Part shown: positions 1-9,150 of the stretch, piece after piece | Layout of the letters: each line of letters starts with the position of its first letter | Numbering within the stretch: the stretch's first letter is position 1 | Origin: Ignavibacteria bacterium | GTDB lineage: Bacteria > Bacteroidota > Ignavibacteria > Tepidaquicellales > Tepidaquicellaceae | Assembly: GCA_016709315.1 (NCBI GenBank) | Contig: JADJMZ010000004.1 | Location: 62,001-126,000, forward strand | Direction: 5' to 3' | DNA: 64,000 bases | Notes under the pieces: model-generated | Database searches by the model: none | The model's input: the letters and a program-made list of their open reading frames with translations, nothing else | Told to the model about the DNA's origin: nothing | Program-made: the position numbers and the translations under genes

Positions 1-1
1 A

Positions 2-640
2 TTAACCCAACAGTCACTGTCAATTGCATATCCTGTTTACGGAATGATGGCAGTAACAGCGGACTGGGGAGCTTTGCCTGTTGAGTTAACATCATTCACA
101 GCGTCTTCATCTGACAGGGATGTTACATTAAACTGGGCTACTTCATCTGAGCTTAACAATTCACATTTTAATATTGAAAGAAAATCTGAGAATGCAGCCG
201 GTTGGGTAAATGCAGGTTCAGTCAGCGGAAACGGTACATCAAATGCAACACATACTTATTCATTTTCAGACAGAAATCTTTCATCAGGAAAATACAGTTA
301 CAGATTAAAGCAAACTGATTTCAACGGAAATTTTGAATATTTTAATCTTAGCTCAGAAGTTGAGATAGGAAGTCCGTCAAAATACGATCTCAGCCAGAAT
401 TATCCTAATCCGTTCAATCCTTCAACTAAAATAAATTATTCAGTTGCAAAATCAGGATTTGTTTCCATAAAAGTTTTTGATAACCTTGGAAGACAAGTTG
501 CCACTCTTGTAAATGAAAACAAAAGCGAAGGATTTTACAGCGCTGATTTCAGCGGATTAAATCTTACAAGCGGTTTATATTTCTACAAAATGGAAGCAAC
601 AAATTTTGTAAAAGTAATGAAAATGTCTTTAATAAAGTAA
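2..640 (+). CDS. T9SS-sorted secreted protein, C-terminal part (cut by window edge)
   Basis: The reading frame is open from base 2 with no stop before the first internal ATG at 44, so the true start lies upstream of the window. What is visible is the C-terminal half: an FN3-like module beginning DWGALPVELTSF, followed by a sorting domain with SQNYPNPFNPSTKI and ending KVMKMSLIK. In Bacteroidota and relatives this type A domain directs passage through the type IX secretion system and is normally removed or anchored at the cell surface. The module order matches the two genes downstream, so this is the first of three tandem paralogs. Its N-terminal domain cannot be seen; by analogy it is probably thioester-like. 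A terminator follows within 35 bases. Confidence 0.85.
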   Translation, partial: LTQQSLSIAYPVYGMMAVTADWGALPVELTSFTASSSDRDVTLNWATSSELNNSHFNIERKSENAAGWVNAGSVSGNGTSNATHTYSFSDRNLSSGKYSYRLKQTDFNGNFEYFNLSSEVEIGSPSKYDLSQNYPNPFNPSTKINYSVAKSGFVSIKVFDNLGRQVATLVNENKSEGFYSADFSGLNLTSGLYFYKMEATNFVKVMKMSLIK

Positions 641-671
641 TAGAGTTGGTTTAGCTGGAATAAAAGATAAG

Positions 672-696
672 ACGGCTCAGCAATGAGCCGTTTTTT
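672..696 (+). terminator. Rho-independent terminator after the first paralog
   Basis: An 8-bp perfect stem ACGGCTCA/TGAGCCGT with a GCAA loop is followed by a run of six T. It sits 31 bases after the stop codon of the partial secreted protein, so each tandem paralog appears to be its own transcription unit. Confidence 0.88.
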
Positions 697-895
697 CAAT
701 TCAAACAAATCATAAGAAATTTACAAAGTATTTAAAAGTTAAAACAATAAATATAATTTTATACCAAATGCAATTTAAACTAATTTAAAAAAGTAAGATT
801 CAAATTTTCTGATTCCCAAAGTCAGATTCGGTTAAGTTTAAAATATTAACTAAAGATTTGATATCTGAAAATAAAAAAACGAAAGGAAAAACAAC

Positions 896-2296
896 TTGAG
901 GAAGATTATCCTATTTCTATTATTATCTTTATCTTTATCAGTGAATTCATATTCACAGTTAACACCTGCATCAGTTGAAGGTTACAAGAACAGCAGATCT
1001 CTCACATTCACAAACCCTGTTTCAAATTCATCAGAAACAAGAACAGTAGGTTTATGTTTCGGAAAAATTTACAATCCCAATTCCGGTCCGGATGTTTGTT
1101 ATTACAGCATTGATATTGTTAAAGCTCCGGGATTTTGTATGCCGAATTTTGATTATGTTGATGACTCAGTAACTATTCTCTTACCGAAAGTATGCTACAT
1201 AATCCATAGTTATTACCCTGCAGCTACTGGTCCGGGACAATTAGGAAATCTTAACAATGAGACAGCTGCTATTCAGGCGGTAATCTGGCATTATACAAAT
1301 GGTCTGAATCTTACCAGTATCACCAGTACAACCGTAAAGAACAGAGCTTTGGCAATCAAAGCTAATGTTGATGCAAACGGAACTATATGCTCACCATCAG
1401 TTACATTTGAAATTGTATCTGATTCAGATCCTGATTTCTTTTTAATCAGAACAACAAATGATAACGGAAGCGGAATTGCAGTAAATAATATTCAGCTTTC
1501 TATTTCAGAAGGATCATTAAGTCAGACAACAGTTAACACAACAGCACCTTCAGGTTATTCCGTACCGGTTCAGGTAATTGGAACAGGAACCGGAGTCATC
1601 ACCGCATATTCAGATAATATAGAAATGCCAAGGGGTACAATTTTCAGACATACATCTGATCAATGTCCGAAAGTTGTACTTGCCTGTCCGGGACCGGGAG
1701 CAAAAAGAATTACTTCCGACTGGGGAGCTTTACCTGTAGAGCTGACTTCTTTTTCAGGAACAGTAATTGAAAAGAACATCACTCTTAACTGGGCAACAGC
1801 TTCGGAACTGAATAATTCTCATTTTGACATCGAAAGAAGATCCAAACTTTCCGGAGAATGGATCAGCGCCGGCAGAGTCAGCGGAAACGGAACATCATCA
1901 GTAACAAACAACTATACTTACACTGACAGAGGTCTTTCATCAGGAAGATATAATTACAGACTGAAGCAGGTTGATTTCAACGGAAACTTTGAGTATTTCA
2001 ATTTAAGCAATGAAATCGAAGTCGGAGCTCCGGGACAATACGAATTAAATCAAAACTTCCCAAATCCATTTAATCCTTCAACAAAGATAAGTTTTGATCT
2101 TCCGAAAGACGGAAACGTTTCAATAAAAGTATTTGATAATTCAGGAAGAGAAGTTGCAGAATTAGTAAACGAATTCCGAACAGCAGGATACTATACAGTT
2201 AATTTTGTTCCTTCAAATATCTCGAGCGGAATCTATTTTTACAGAATGGATGCCGGCGGATTTGTAAAAGTTATGAAAATGGCTTTGGTAAAATAA
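896..2296 (+). CDS. Secreted thioester-domain-like protein with T9SS sorting domain
   Basis: A 466-residue exported protein. The start is a TTG at 896, chosen because it opens directly onto a signal peptide (MRKIILFLLLSLSLSVNSYS, cleavage before Q21) and has GAAAGGA 8 bases upstream. Residues about 50-160 resemble the TQXA/thioester domain of Gram-positive surface adhesins: a central AAIQAVIW with Q127, preceded by the YYSID segment around residue 71. At the place where the thioester cysteine is expected there is serine (S71); a cysteine sits three residues earlier (C68), so an intact bond is doubtful. Residues about 275-375 are the FN3-like module and the last 80 or so are the T9SS domain (QNFPNPFNPSTKI). 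The host of cysteines (C54, C68, C81, C100) is notable. Likely a surface adhesin-like protein; function inferred from the fold resemblance only. Confidence 0.8.
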   Translation: MRKIILFLLLSLSLSVNSYSQLTPASVEGYKNSRSLTFTNPVSNSSETRTVGLCFGKIYNPNSGPDVCYYSIDIVKAPGFCMPNFDYVDDSVTILLPKVCYIIHSYYPAATGPGQLGNLNNETAAIQAVIWHYTNGLNLTSITSTTVKNRALAIKANVDANGTICSPSVTFEIVSDSDPDFFLIRTTNDNGSGIAVNNIQLSISEGSLSQTTVNTTAPSGYSVPVQVIGTGTGVITAYSDNIEMPRGTIFRHTSDQCPKVVLACPGPGAKRITSDWGALPVELTSFSGTVIEKNITLNWATASELNNSHFDIERRSKLSGEWISAGRVSGNGTSSVTNNYTYTDRGLSSGRYNYRLKQVDFNGNFEYFNLSNEIEVGAPGQYELNQNFPNPFNPSTKISFDLPKDGNVSIKVFDNSGREVAELVNEFRTAGYYTVNFVPSNISSGIYFYRMDAGGFVKVMKMALVK

Positions 2297-2328
2297 ATTT
2301 ATCAGAGAATTAATCTTTACGAATTTTT

Positions 2329-2361
2329 AATAAAGCCGGAATATTCTTATCCGGCTTTATT
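2329..2361 (+). terminator. Rho-independent terminator between paralogs 2 and 3
   Basis: A 12-bp perfect inverted repeat AATAAAGCCGGA/TCCGGCTTTATT with a 9-base loop lies 33 bases after the stop codon. The stem itself ends in CTTTATT and is followed by ATTTAAATTTT, giving a usable U-rich tail. Confidence 0.75.
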
Positions 2362-2388
2362 ATTTAAATTTTAATTTTACTGTATATT

Positions 2389-3801
2389 ATGTTTAAGATA
2401 AAATATGTTAATAATGTTTCTTACTGGGCAGTATTGTTTGTTACAATTTTTTGCTTAATTACAAATGAATCAATCGGGCAATGGGGACTTTCAAAAGCAA
2501 AAACAATTTCTGAAGGACAAGGGCAAAATGTAAATATTTTAAACCCGCTTACCAATCAGTATGAAATTGTTTTTTCAGGATTGCTTAACGGAACTGTTGA
2601 CGGAAACCCAACTCAGTTTTACTGCCATGATTTCCAAAATCCTTTGACTTTACCGGATACAAATTATTCAGACACATGTTTAGGACCAGACAACAGGATA
2701 CTTTACATTCTACAAAATTACTATCCTTATAAGTCAGACTATGCAGGAGAATTAATTGATTCAAATGACGAAGCATCTGCTATTCAGCTTGCTATATGGT
2801 ATTTTTCTTTTTCCGCAGACATAAATTCTTTAAACAACACCGTTATTAAAGACAGAGCTCTTTCAATTATCACAGATGCTGTTTCAAACTCCGGTAATAC
2901 AACAATGCCTGTTACTGTTGAAATATTAATGGATATTGATCCGGAATTTTTTATTGTGAAAACAACCGATGAAACAGGAAGCTGTATTTCTGTTAATAAT
3001 ATTCATCTGAGTCTTACACAATCTCCGGGTTATCTTAGTACTGAAATAGTAAATACGGTAAATGGTTATTCAGAGCCGGTTCAGGTTATAGGTTCCGGGA
3101 TTGGAATAATATCAGCCGAAGGAGATTTTATTTTCCCGCAGGGAATAAGGTTTGAAGATGAGAACAGAGTTAACAGAAGTATTGTCCTTGCAAAGCCGGT
3201 TACCGGAAGAGTTAAAACATGTTATGACTGGGGAACACTTCCGGTTGAGTTATCATCATTCACTGCAAGTGTTATATCGAATGATATAATATTAAACTGG
3301 TCTACTTCATCTGAGATCAACAATTCCGGTTTTTACATTGAAAGGTCAAAGAATAACGGAGAATGGACTTCAGAAGGATTTGTATCCGGAAACGGAACAA
3401 ATAATAAACAAAATTTCTACACATTCACTGACAGGAATTTAAATCCTGGCAAATACACTTACAGATTAAAGCAAACAGATTTCAACGGTAACTTTGAATT
3501 TTTCAATTTAAATCAGGAAGTAATTATTAATGCTGCTTCCGGATTTTTATTAAATCAGAATTATCCTAATCCATTCAATCCATTTACAATTATAAGTTAT
3601 CAGTCAGCATACAGCAGCAACATTTCCATTAAAATTTATGATTCTCAGGGAAAAGAGTTAAAGACATTAGTAAATGAAATGAAAAATGCCGGAAGCTATA
3701 AAGTGCAGTTTGACGGTACAGATTATCCGTCCGGGATATATTATTACAGAATAAAAGCCGGGAATTACGAACAGGTAAAAAAGATGATGCTGATCAGGTA
3801 A
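2389..3801 (+). CDS. Secreted thioester-domain-like protein with T9SS sorting domain
   Basis: A 470-residue protein, third of the tandem family. The N-terminus carries an export signal (hydrophobic VLFVTIFCLITNESIG, then Q31). The region 60-155 shows both halves of the thioester signature known from Gram-positive TED adhesins: FYCHDF with C79 and AIQLAIW with Q133, with YILQNYYP between them. In the known family the Cys and Gln side chains form an internal thioester that reacts with host or surface amines; here the bond is inferred. An FN3-like module (DWGTLPVELSSF onward, about 280-385) and a T9SS domain (NQNYPNPFNPFTII) follow. No clear Shine-Dalgarno sequence precedes the ATG. It converges on gpsA with 26 bases between stops and no visible terminator. 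Confidence 0.82.
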   Translation: MFKIKYVNNVSYWAVLFVTIFCLITNESIGQWGLSKAKTISEGQGQNVNILNPLTNQYEIVFSGLLNGTVDGNPTQFYCHDFQNPLTLPDTNYSDTCLGPDNRILYILQNYYPYKSDYAGELIDSNDEASAIQLAIWYFSFSADINSLNNTVIKDRALSIITDAVSNSGNTTMPVTVEILMDIDPEFFIVKTTDETGSCISVNNIHLSLTQSPGYLSTEIVNTVNGYSEPVQVIGSGIGIISAEGDFIFPQGIRFEDENRVNRSIVLAKPVTGRVKTCYDWGTLPVELSSFTASVISNDIILNWSTSSEINNSGFYIERSKNNGEWTSEGFVSGNGTNNKQNFYTFTDRNLNPGKYTYRLKQTDFNGNFEFFNLNQEVIINAASGFLLNQNYPNPFNPFTIISYQSAYSSNISIKIYDSQGKELKTLVNEMKNAGSYKVQFDGTDYPSGIYYYRIKAGNYEQVKKMMLIR

Positions 3802-3827
3802 ATCCTGAATATTACAATCAGAAAAAA

Positions 3828-4820
3828 TTACTTTTCTTCTTTAAGATTCCTTTTCATCAGTTGTCCGGTAGCAAAGAGCGGATTTTTATCTTTGAATAGT
3901 ATATTGTGGACCTGGTGAGTAATCGGGAGTTCGATATTAAGACTTTTTGATAATTCAAATGCGGATTTTGTAGTCGGCACACCTTCGGCAACCATTTTCA
4001 TTTCCTTTAAAATTGAATTAAGTTTTTTTCCTTTTCCAATCTGTTCACCAACGCTTCTGTTTCTAGAATGCGGAGATGAGCAAGTTACAATCAGATCCCC
4101 TATTCCGGACAATCCGAAAAAGGTTTCTCTTTTTGCTTTCATTTTCAGACCAAGTCTCATAATTTCATTAATACCTCTTGTCATAATAGCAGCTTTAGTA
4201 TTGTCACCAAATCCTGCACCGTCGGAAATTCCGGCAGCAATGGCGATAACATTTTTCAGAGCGCCTCCAACTTCAGTTCCAATGAGATCATTATTAGTAT
4301 AAACCCTGAAGTAATCATTAGAAAAGACTTTTTGTATCAGTTTAGAATGACTATGTCCGGCGCAGACGACGGCAGTGGGAATTTTTTTCGATACTTCTTC
4401 AGCATGAGAAGGACCTGAGAGACAGAATATATTTTTTCTCTTTACTTTTTTCAAAACATCAGTAAGAATATCCGAAACTAAGAGAGAGGTACCGATTTCG
4501 ATTCCTTTTGATACGCTGACAATAAGAGAATCCTTAAAATTAAAATTAGCAAGAGCAGAAAGACTGTTTCTGATATATTGAGTAGGAGTTGAAATTAAGA
4601 TAAGATTTTTCCCAAAGACTGCAGATTCAAGATCATTTGTAATTTTAATTTCGCGGGGAATTTTTACTTTTGGGAGATAATAAAAATTTTCCCTGTACTC
4701 GGAAAGGGTTTTTGCATATTCGGGATTGAATTCCCAGAGAGTAACATCATTCCCGTTTTCATTTAAAAGAATAGAAAGTGTAGTTCCCCATCCTCCGGCG
4801 CCGAGAACAGCTATTTTCAT
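3828..4820 (-). CDS. gpsA: NAD(P)H-dependent glycerol-3-phosphate dehydrogenase
   Basis: Reduces dihydroxyacetone phosphate to sn-glycerol 3-phosphate in the cytoplasm, the first committed step of phospholipid backbone supply. The 330-residue length is normal. The N-terminal dinucleotide fold is clear (AVLGAGGWGTTLS, residues 4-16), SGPSHAEEV lies near residue 135, and the C-terminal catalytic domain carries the conserved lysine segment EVGGALKNVIAIAAG and the GLSGIGDLIVTC block. It lies 21 bases downstream of plsY on the same strand, and the product of GpsA is the acyl acceptor of PlsY, so the two form a functional pair. Confidence 0.97.
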   Translation of the reverse strand: MKIAVLGAGGWGTTLSILLNENGNDVTLWEFNPEYAKTLSEYRENFYYLPKVKIPREIKITNDLESAVFGKNLILISTPTQYIRNSLSALANFNFKDSLIVSVSKGIEIGTSLLVSDILTDVLKKVKRKNIFCLSGPSHAEEVSKKIPTAVVCAGHSHSKLIQKVFSNDYFRVYTNNDLIGTEVGGALKNVIAIAAGISDGAGFGDNTKAAIMTRGINEIMRLGLKMKAKRETFFGLSGIGDLIVTCSSPHSRNRSVGEQIGKGKKLNSILKEMKMVAEGVPTTKSAFELSKSLNIELPITHQVHNILFKDKNPLFATGQLMKRNLKEEK

Positions 4821-4841
4821 CTGAATAAATTTATTGAAAGA

Positions 4842-5534
4842 TTAACCGAGAGGGGCTTTTATTTTAAATACCCTTATGATCCACAACTTTTCAAATCTGC
4901 TTTCATTTCCGTAAAGGAGTCTTTTTATATTTTCTCTGTGATTATAGATCAGCAAAATTGAAATCGCAATGCTGAAAAATATAAGCGTATTATATCCGTA
5001 TATATTAACTTTGAAAATATTTTCTCTTGTAAACATTATAACAGGGAAAAAAAACGAAGCAACGATTGAACCCAGAGAAACATAACCTGAAGACAGAACA
5101 GTCAGTATAAAAAATCCAACGCTAATACCGACATCAACAGGGGCAAGTGAAATCAGCATTCCAAGAGCAGTATTGATTCCTTTTCCTCCTTTGAAATTAA
5201 CGAAAACAGAAAACGTATGTCCTAATACAGCTGATATTCCTGCTATAATTTTTAGAACTGTAATATCCTCAAAAGGAGTATGGTTAACAAAGGGGAGATT
5301 TGAATAGAATAAATTCGTAAGTAACAGAACTGCTATAAGTCCTTTGGAAATATCCATCATTTGCACAAGTATTCCAAGCGGTGCGCCAAGAACTCTGAAT
5401 GCATTAGTAGATCCGAGATTACCGCTACCGAATTTTCTTATATCAATCTTTTTAAACAACTTACCAATTATAAGGGCTGAAGGTATTGATCCGACAAGAT
5501 AACTGGCAATTATAAGTCCTGTTAAATTTAACAT
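4842..5534 (-). CDS. plsY: Acyl-phosphate:glycerol-3-phosphate acyltransferase
   Basis: An integral inner-membrane enzyme that transfers an acyl group from acyl-phosphate to sn-glycerol 3-phosphate, giving lysophosphatidate. At 230 residues it is slightly longer than usual because of a C-terminal tail. The three family motifs are visible: GSIPSALIIGK (about 16-26), GSGNLGSTNAFRVLG (about 37-51) with the catalytic serine/arginine region, and GHTFSVFVNFKGGKGINTALG (about 105-125). Five or more hydrophobic segments are present. It is first in a two-gene unit with gpsA. A 304-base noncoding stretch containing a degenerate inverted repeat lies upstream. Confidence 0.96.
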   Translation of the reverse strand: MLNLTGLIIASYLVGSIPSALIIGKLFKKIDIRKFGSGNLGSTNAFRVLGAPLGILVQMMDISKGLIAVLLLTNLFYSNLPFVNHTPFEDITVLKIIAGISAVLGHTFSVFVNFKGGKGINTALGMLISLAPVDVGISVGFFILTVLSSGYVSLGSIVASFFFPVIMFTRENIFKVNIYGYNTLIFFSIAISILLIYNHRENIKRLLYGNESRFEKLWIIRVFKIKAPLG

Positions 5535-5680
5535 GTATACAACTTAAGTTTTAAAGATTAAAAAAGAAATACAAGATATAATTATTTTTTTAATTCGGTT
5601 CAATGGTGTCTAAAACGTTTTCATTTTTTAAAATAATATATAATTCTATTGAAAATTTAAATTAAGTAAAAGAATCTTTA

Positions 5681-5757
5681 AACAACCCCATCTGCCCGTT
5701 TTCAGCGAGGCAATCCCTTTTGAGAAGAAAGTAAAAGATTGGGATGGGTTTTGTTGT
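5681..5757. repeat. Degenerate inverted-repeat element
   Basis: Within the 304-base gap between the DUF4340 gene and plsY, the ends ACAACCCCATC and GATGGGTTTTGTTGT are imperfect inverted copies, and inside them CAATCCCTTTTG and AAAGATTGGG pair again. It looks like the remnant of a small non-autonomous palindromic element. Its lack of a good U-tract argues against a plain terminator. The rest of the gap shows nothing recognisable. Confidence 0.45.
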
Positions 5758-5838
5758 AATAGATTATGTACTACCCATAATTTTGTGTTTAAAAATAATT
5801 CTATGAATACAATTCACGTAGTTTAGGACAGCGTTGAA

Positions 5839-6750
5839 TCAGGGTTGACCCAGAATTTCTTTTTTTGATTTCAGTAAATTTTTTGCATAACCTTCTTCAA
5901 GCTCATACAATTGTTTATCACCTTCTACTTTAAGAAGATATTTTGCAGGTGTTGTTTCAGTTTTTAAGAACTTAAAAGTTGTTTTATTTCCCCAGTCAAT
6001 ATTAATGACATCGGTAAACTTAGTATCCTCTGACAGAAGACTATCTTTAAAATTTGTTGTTGCGAATTTTTCGAGCAGATTAAGAATTCCGTCAAAATTT
6101 TTCCCTGCTGAATCCGTACCTATAAAGAATCTTCCTGAGGTATCTTTTTTTGCAATGTAAGTTTCATCCGGGAGAATAAATTCGACAGAATTAACGGCCA
6201 TTTTTGGTATTGAGACGATATTTTTATCTCTCCATTCGTTAATCGAAGATTTAATAAAATCAGTTCTGTCAAGATTATCGGCAATATAGATATTATCAGA
6301 ATCAATTTTTTTCACATGGGATGAAGTTCCGGCTGCCGATCCGCCGATAATAAATTTACCTTTCAGCGCGCCTCCTTCATAGACAGATATTTCAGCCATA
6401 TTCGAATCATTAAATCCGTAAGTTTCCCTTTTTGAGGGATTGGTTGATACGATGCTTTCAAGATTGAAATTTTTAAGTGATGATATTGCTTTCTCAACCA
6501 GAGAAGGAACGACTCTGTAATCATAAGGAGAGACTGCTTTCCATTCGCCGGAAGATTTTGATAAAACGAGATCACCTTCTGTATATTTTATTTCAATCTT
6601 ATCAACTTTCGCAGAATCGAGTTCGAAAAATTTCTTTTCTTTAAGTTCATAGCTTGATGTTTTATCACCTTTTTCTGAAGTGATATAATAAGCAGCTACA
6701 AGTAAAGCCGCTAATATTGCAAAGTATAAATAAGTTTTATTGCTTTTCAT
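5839..6750 (-). CDS. DUF4340 domain-containing membrane-anchored protein
   Basis: A 303-residue protein with one N-terminal membrane segment (YLYFAILAALLVAAYYI, about 7-23) and a large external part. The pattern of repeated units beginning with a residue run such as KIEIKYTEGDLVLSKSSGEW, then an ADNLDR/DWRDKNI segment, matches the DUF4340 family, which commonly follows GldG-like genes. Its biochemical role is not known. It is the last gene of the ABC exporter operon, 27 bases after the GldG-like gene, suggesting it works with that complex at the cell envelope. Confidence 0.8.
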   Translation of the reverse strand: MKSNKTYLYFAILAALLVAAYYITSEKGDKTSSYELKEKKFFELDSAKVDKIEIKYTEGDLVLSKSSGEWKAVSPYDYRVVPSLVEKAISSLKNFNLESIVSTNPSKRETYGFNDSNMAEISVYEGGALKGKFIIGGSAAGTSSHVKKIDSDNIYIADNLDRTDFIKSSINEWRDKNIVSIPKMAVNSVEFILPDETYIAKKDTSGRFFIGTDSAGKNFDGILNLLEKFATTNFKDSLLSEDTKFTDVINIDWGNKTTFKFLKTETTPAKYLLKVEGDKQLYELEEGYAKNLLKSKKEILGQP

Positions 6751-6777
6751 TATATGATTGGAATTATTAAAATTTTA

Positions 6778-8385
6778 TTATTTCAGTTGTAAATTTTTCT
6801 TTTTCTGTTTTTTCTGATTCCATTTATAAAGACCTATAAGCAAAACAAGCGCAGGCGGAAAAATGAGATTAAAATACTTTATAAATTTTTTCATACTGTC
6901 CGAAGTCTCTTCAATCGGTGATTCAGACGAAGCTTTTGTCCTGATCTCTGCAAGACCGACATCATCCATAAGATAGTCAACCATATTAACGAAGAATGTC
7001 ATATTTTCTCTCGGCGGTTTATTCTCTTCATTGGCAAAATCACCGTCACCGATGGCAATCAGTTTTACATCTTTAACGGATTGACCGAGTCTTTGTCCTG
7101 TATATTGCATCCATCCTGAAGCAGTATCAGTAGGCATTTCCTTACCTTCATAAAAGCTGCTGAACTTACCCGAATAAATACCTCCGACCATAAAACCTTT
7201 CTGTGAGAAAAGCGAATCAGCTCCTTTCTTTGTCATATTTTGAAACTGTTCCAGATTCAGGAAGAAAAAACCTTCCACTTCACCTGATTTATCTGACGTT
7301 GTAAGCAAAGGTGTAATGGATACTTTCTTTGCATTTTCATTATTAGTATCAATCGAACTTGCAAAAGTCAGAACCACACTTTTTATATTATTGAATGCGG
7401 GATTATTCTTGGCAATATTAGTAATTACAGGAAAGAAAGGATAATTTACAGAAATCGGAAATCCGATTTGAGATTGAATCTGAACTGCAGAGCATTGCAG
7501 ATCCCTAATCAGATCCAATTTAATATTTATACCATAATTTAAAAGAAGGTCGCTAAGATTGACATTGATTTCATTTCCCATAACTACCTGCTGCTGGAAA
7601 TTTGGTGCGATCCTGTCAATAAGGAATGCAACGTTTCCTCCGTTCATTATAAACTGGTCTAATTTAAATTTATCGCTTTCCGAGAACACAGATTTAGGAG
7701 CCATAATGATCAAAGCGGAAATTGCAGGATCAATTACAGCAACAGATTTCAGATTTACGCTTGAAACATCATACTGCTGATTTAGTACGGTTTGAATCTG
7801 ATTAAGCTTACTCAACTCCACTTCACCATGACCGGAAACAAATCCGACTTTCTTCTTTTCAGTCGTTTTCATTTTTTTGATAATACCTGTAACATCATAC
7901 TCAAGATTTTCAGCGGTCTGAACGACAGGTATAACTTCCTGCTTTCCTCCATATAAAAAAACCAAACCAAGATAAGCTCTCTTAACTTCAAGCTTATCAT
8001 TATCCATTGCCTGGATCTGAACCGGCTGAATGCCGTATTTCTGGGCTTCCTTATCGAGTTCGTTTCCTTCGCCTTCACCTTCAGATGTCGGATTCAGAAA
8101 TTCATAATTCATGTTGCCGCCTGAATAAGATCTGTAATCATCAAGAAGATCCTGAACCTGTCTTCTCAAATTATTATAAGGCGGAGGAAGATTATTGCTG
8201 AAATAAGCTTTGACAAGCAATTTATCATCCAGATTTGAAACTACGTCTTTACTAATGGGAGATAAAGTATAACTCTTGTTTTTTGTTAAGTCAACTCTTG
8301 TAAAGACTCTCTTTGAAATAATATTGATGACAATGATTATTCCTATTATGATTCCTATTTTTATTAATGCGTCTTTCTTATTCAT
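6778..8385 (-). CDS. GldG-family ABC transporter auxiliary protein
   Basis: A 535-residue protein with an N-terminal membrane helix (IGIIIGIIIVINIISKRVF), a large extracytoplasmic domain and a C-terminal helix (FNLIFPPALVLLIGLYKW) followed by a lysine-rich tail. The segment VDLTKNKSYTLSPISK just after the first helix, and GFVSGHGE around residue 183, are typical of GldG and related ABC-type auxiliary proteins. GldG is part of a GldAFG complex needed for gliding in Flavobacterium, but homologs occur widely in non-gliding bacteria, so gliding is not implied. It is 47 bases downstream of the permease gene in the same operon. Confidence 0.85.
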   Translation of the reverse strand: MNKKDALIKIGIIIGIIIVINIISKRVFTRVDLTKNKSYTLSPISKDVVSNLDDKLLVKAYFSNNLPPPYNNLRRQVQDLLDDYRSYSGGNMNYEFLNPTSEGEGEGNELDKEAQKYGIQPVQIQAMDNDKLEVKRAYLGLVFLYGGKQEVIPVVQTAENLEYDVTGIIKKMKTTEKKKVGFVSGHGEVELSKLNQIQTVLNQQYDVSSVNLKSVAVIDPAISALIIMAPKSVFSESDKFKLDQFIMNGGNVAFLIDRIAPNFQQQVVMGNEINVNLSDLLLNYGINIKLDLIRDLQCSAVQIQSQIGFPISVNYPFFPVITNIAKNNPAFNNIKSVVLTFASSIDTNNENAKKVSITPLLTTSDKSGEVEGFFFLNLEQFQNMTKKGADSLFSQKGFMVGGIYSGKFSSFYEGKEMPTDTASGWMQYTGQRLGQSVKDVKLIAIGDGDFANEENKPPRENMTFFVNMVDYLMDDVGLAEIRTKASSESPIEETSDSMKKFIKYFNLIFPPALVLLIGLYKWNQKKQKKKNLQLK

Positions 8386-8432
8386 TAAATTATTATTTTA
8401 CTCAAAATTTATAAAAGATCTTACTTCCTGAT

Positions 8433-9140
8433 TTACCACTTTCTTCTTTCAAGTGATGCTCTTGTCAGCAAGATAAAAATCGTGATACCGCTCAGATAGT
8501 AAATTATATTTCTGGTGTCTATTACACCTCTTGCTATACTTCCGAAATGATAATCAATACTGATATATTCAAGAATTGAAGCAAGAGAAGTGGGCAGGAA
8601 TACCAGAACTTTATTTAACAGAAATAAAGCGAATACCATTAGGAAACTGATAATAAAAGCGACAACCTGATTTTCCGTCAGTGATGAAGCGAATATTCCA
8701 ATACTTATATAAACTCCGCTCATAAGCAGTAATCCGATGTAAGTGCCTATAATTGATCCAAGATCAATTTTCCCGAGAAAGGTAAGGCTTATTACATAGA
8801 TAAGAGTAAAAGCCAGAGCTATTCCTGTTAAAGCGAGAGCAGCAAGGAATTTACCCATTACAATATCGGTATCCGATATAGGCTTGGTCAATAGCAGTTC
8901 TATCGTTCCTGATTTTTTTTCCTCAGATAATGTCCTCATTGAGATAGCAGGAACAAAGAAAAGGAATATGAAAGGAATAATATCAAATACATTTCTCATA
9001 GTTACTACCTGACCGAGAAACAGGCTGCTGGTAAAGAACCAGCCGGTAATTATCAGAAACACAAAAAGTACAATGTACGCTACAGGCGAATTAAAATATG
9101 ACCTGAGCTCTTTTCTGAATATTGTTAGTATATTTTTCAT
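8433..9140 (-). CDS. ABC-2 type transporter permease, GldF-like
   Basis: A 235-residue polytopic inner-membrane protein with about six hydrophobic segments. It starts with MKNILTIFRKELRSYFNSPVAYIV-type sequence typical of ABC-2/GldF permeases, and the cytoplasmic EEKKSGTIELLLTKPISD loop is the family hallmark. It pairs with the ATPase encoded 10 bases upstream. The substrate is unknown; the combination with GldG-like and DUF4340 genes suggests an envelope-related exporter. Confidence 0.9.
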   Translation of the reverse strand: MKNILTIFRKELRSYFNSPVAYIVLFVFLIITGWFFTSSLFLGQVVTMRNVFDIIPFIFLFFVPAISMRTLSEEKKSGTIELLLTKPISDTDIVMGKFLAALALTGIALAFTLIYVISLTFLGKIDLGSIIGTYIGLLLMSGVYISIGIFASSLTENQVVAFIISFLMVFALFLLNKVLVFLPTSLASILEYISIDYHFGSIARGVIDTRNIIYYLSGITIFILLTRASLERRKW

Positions 9141-9150
9141 TAATTATTTA

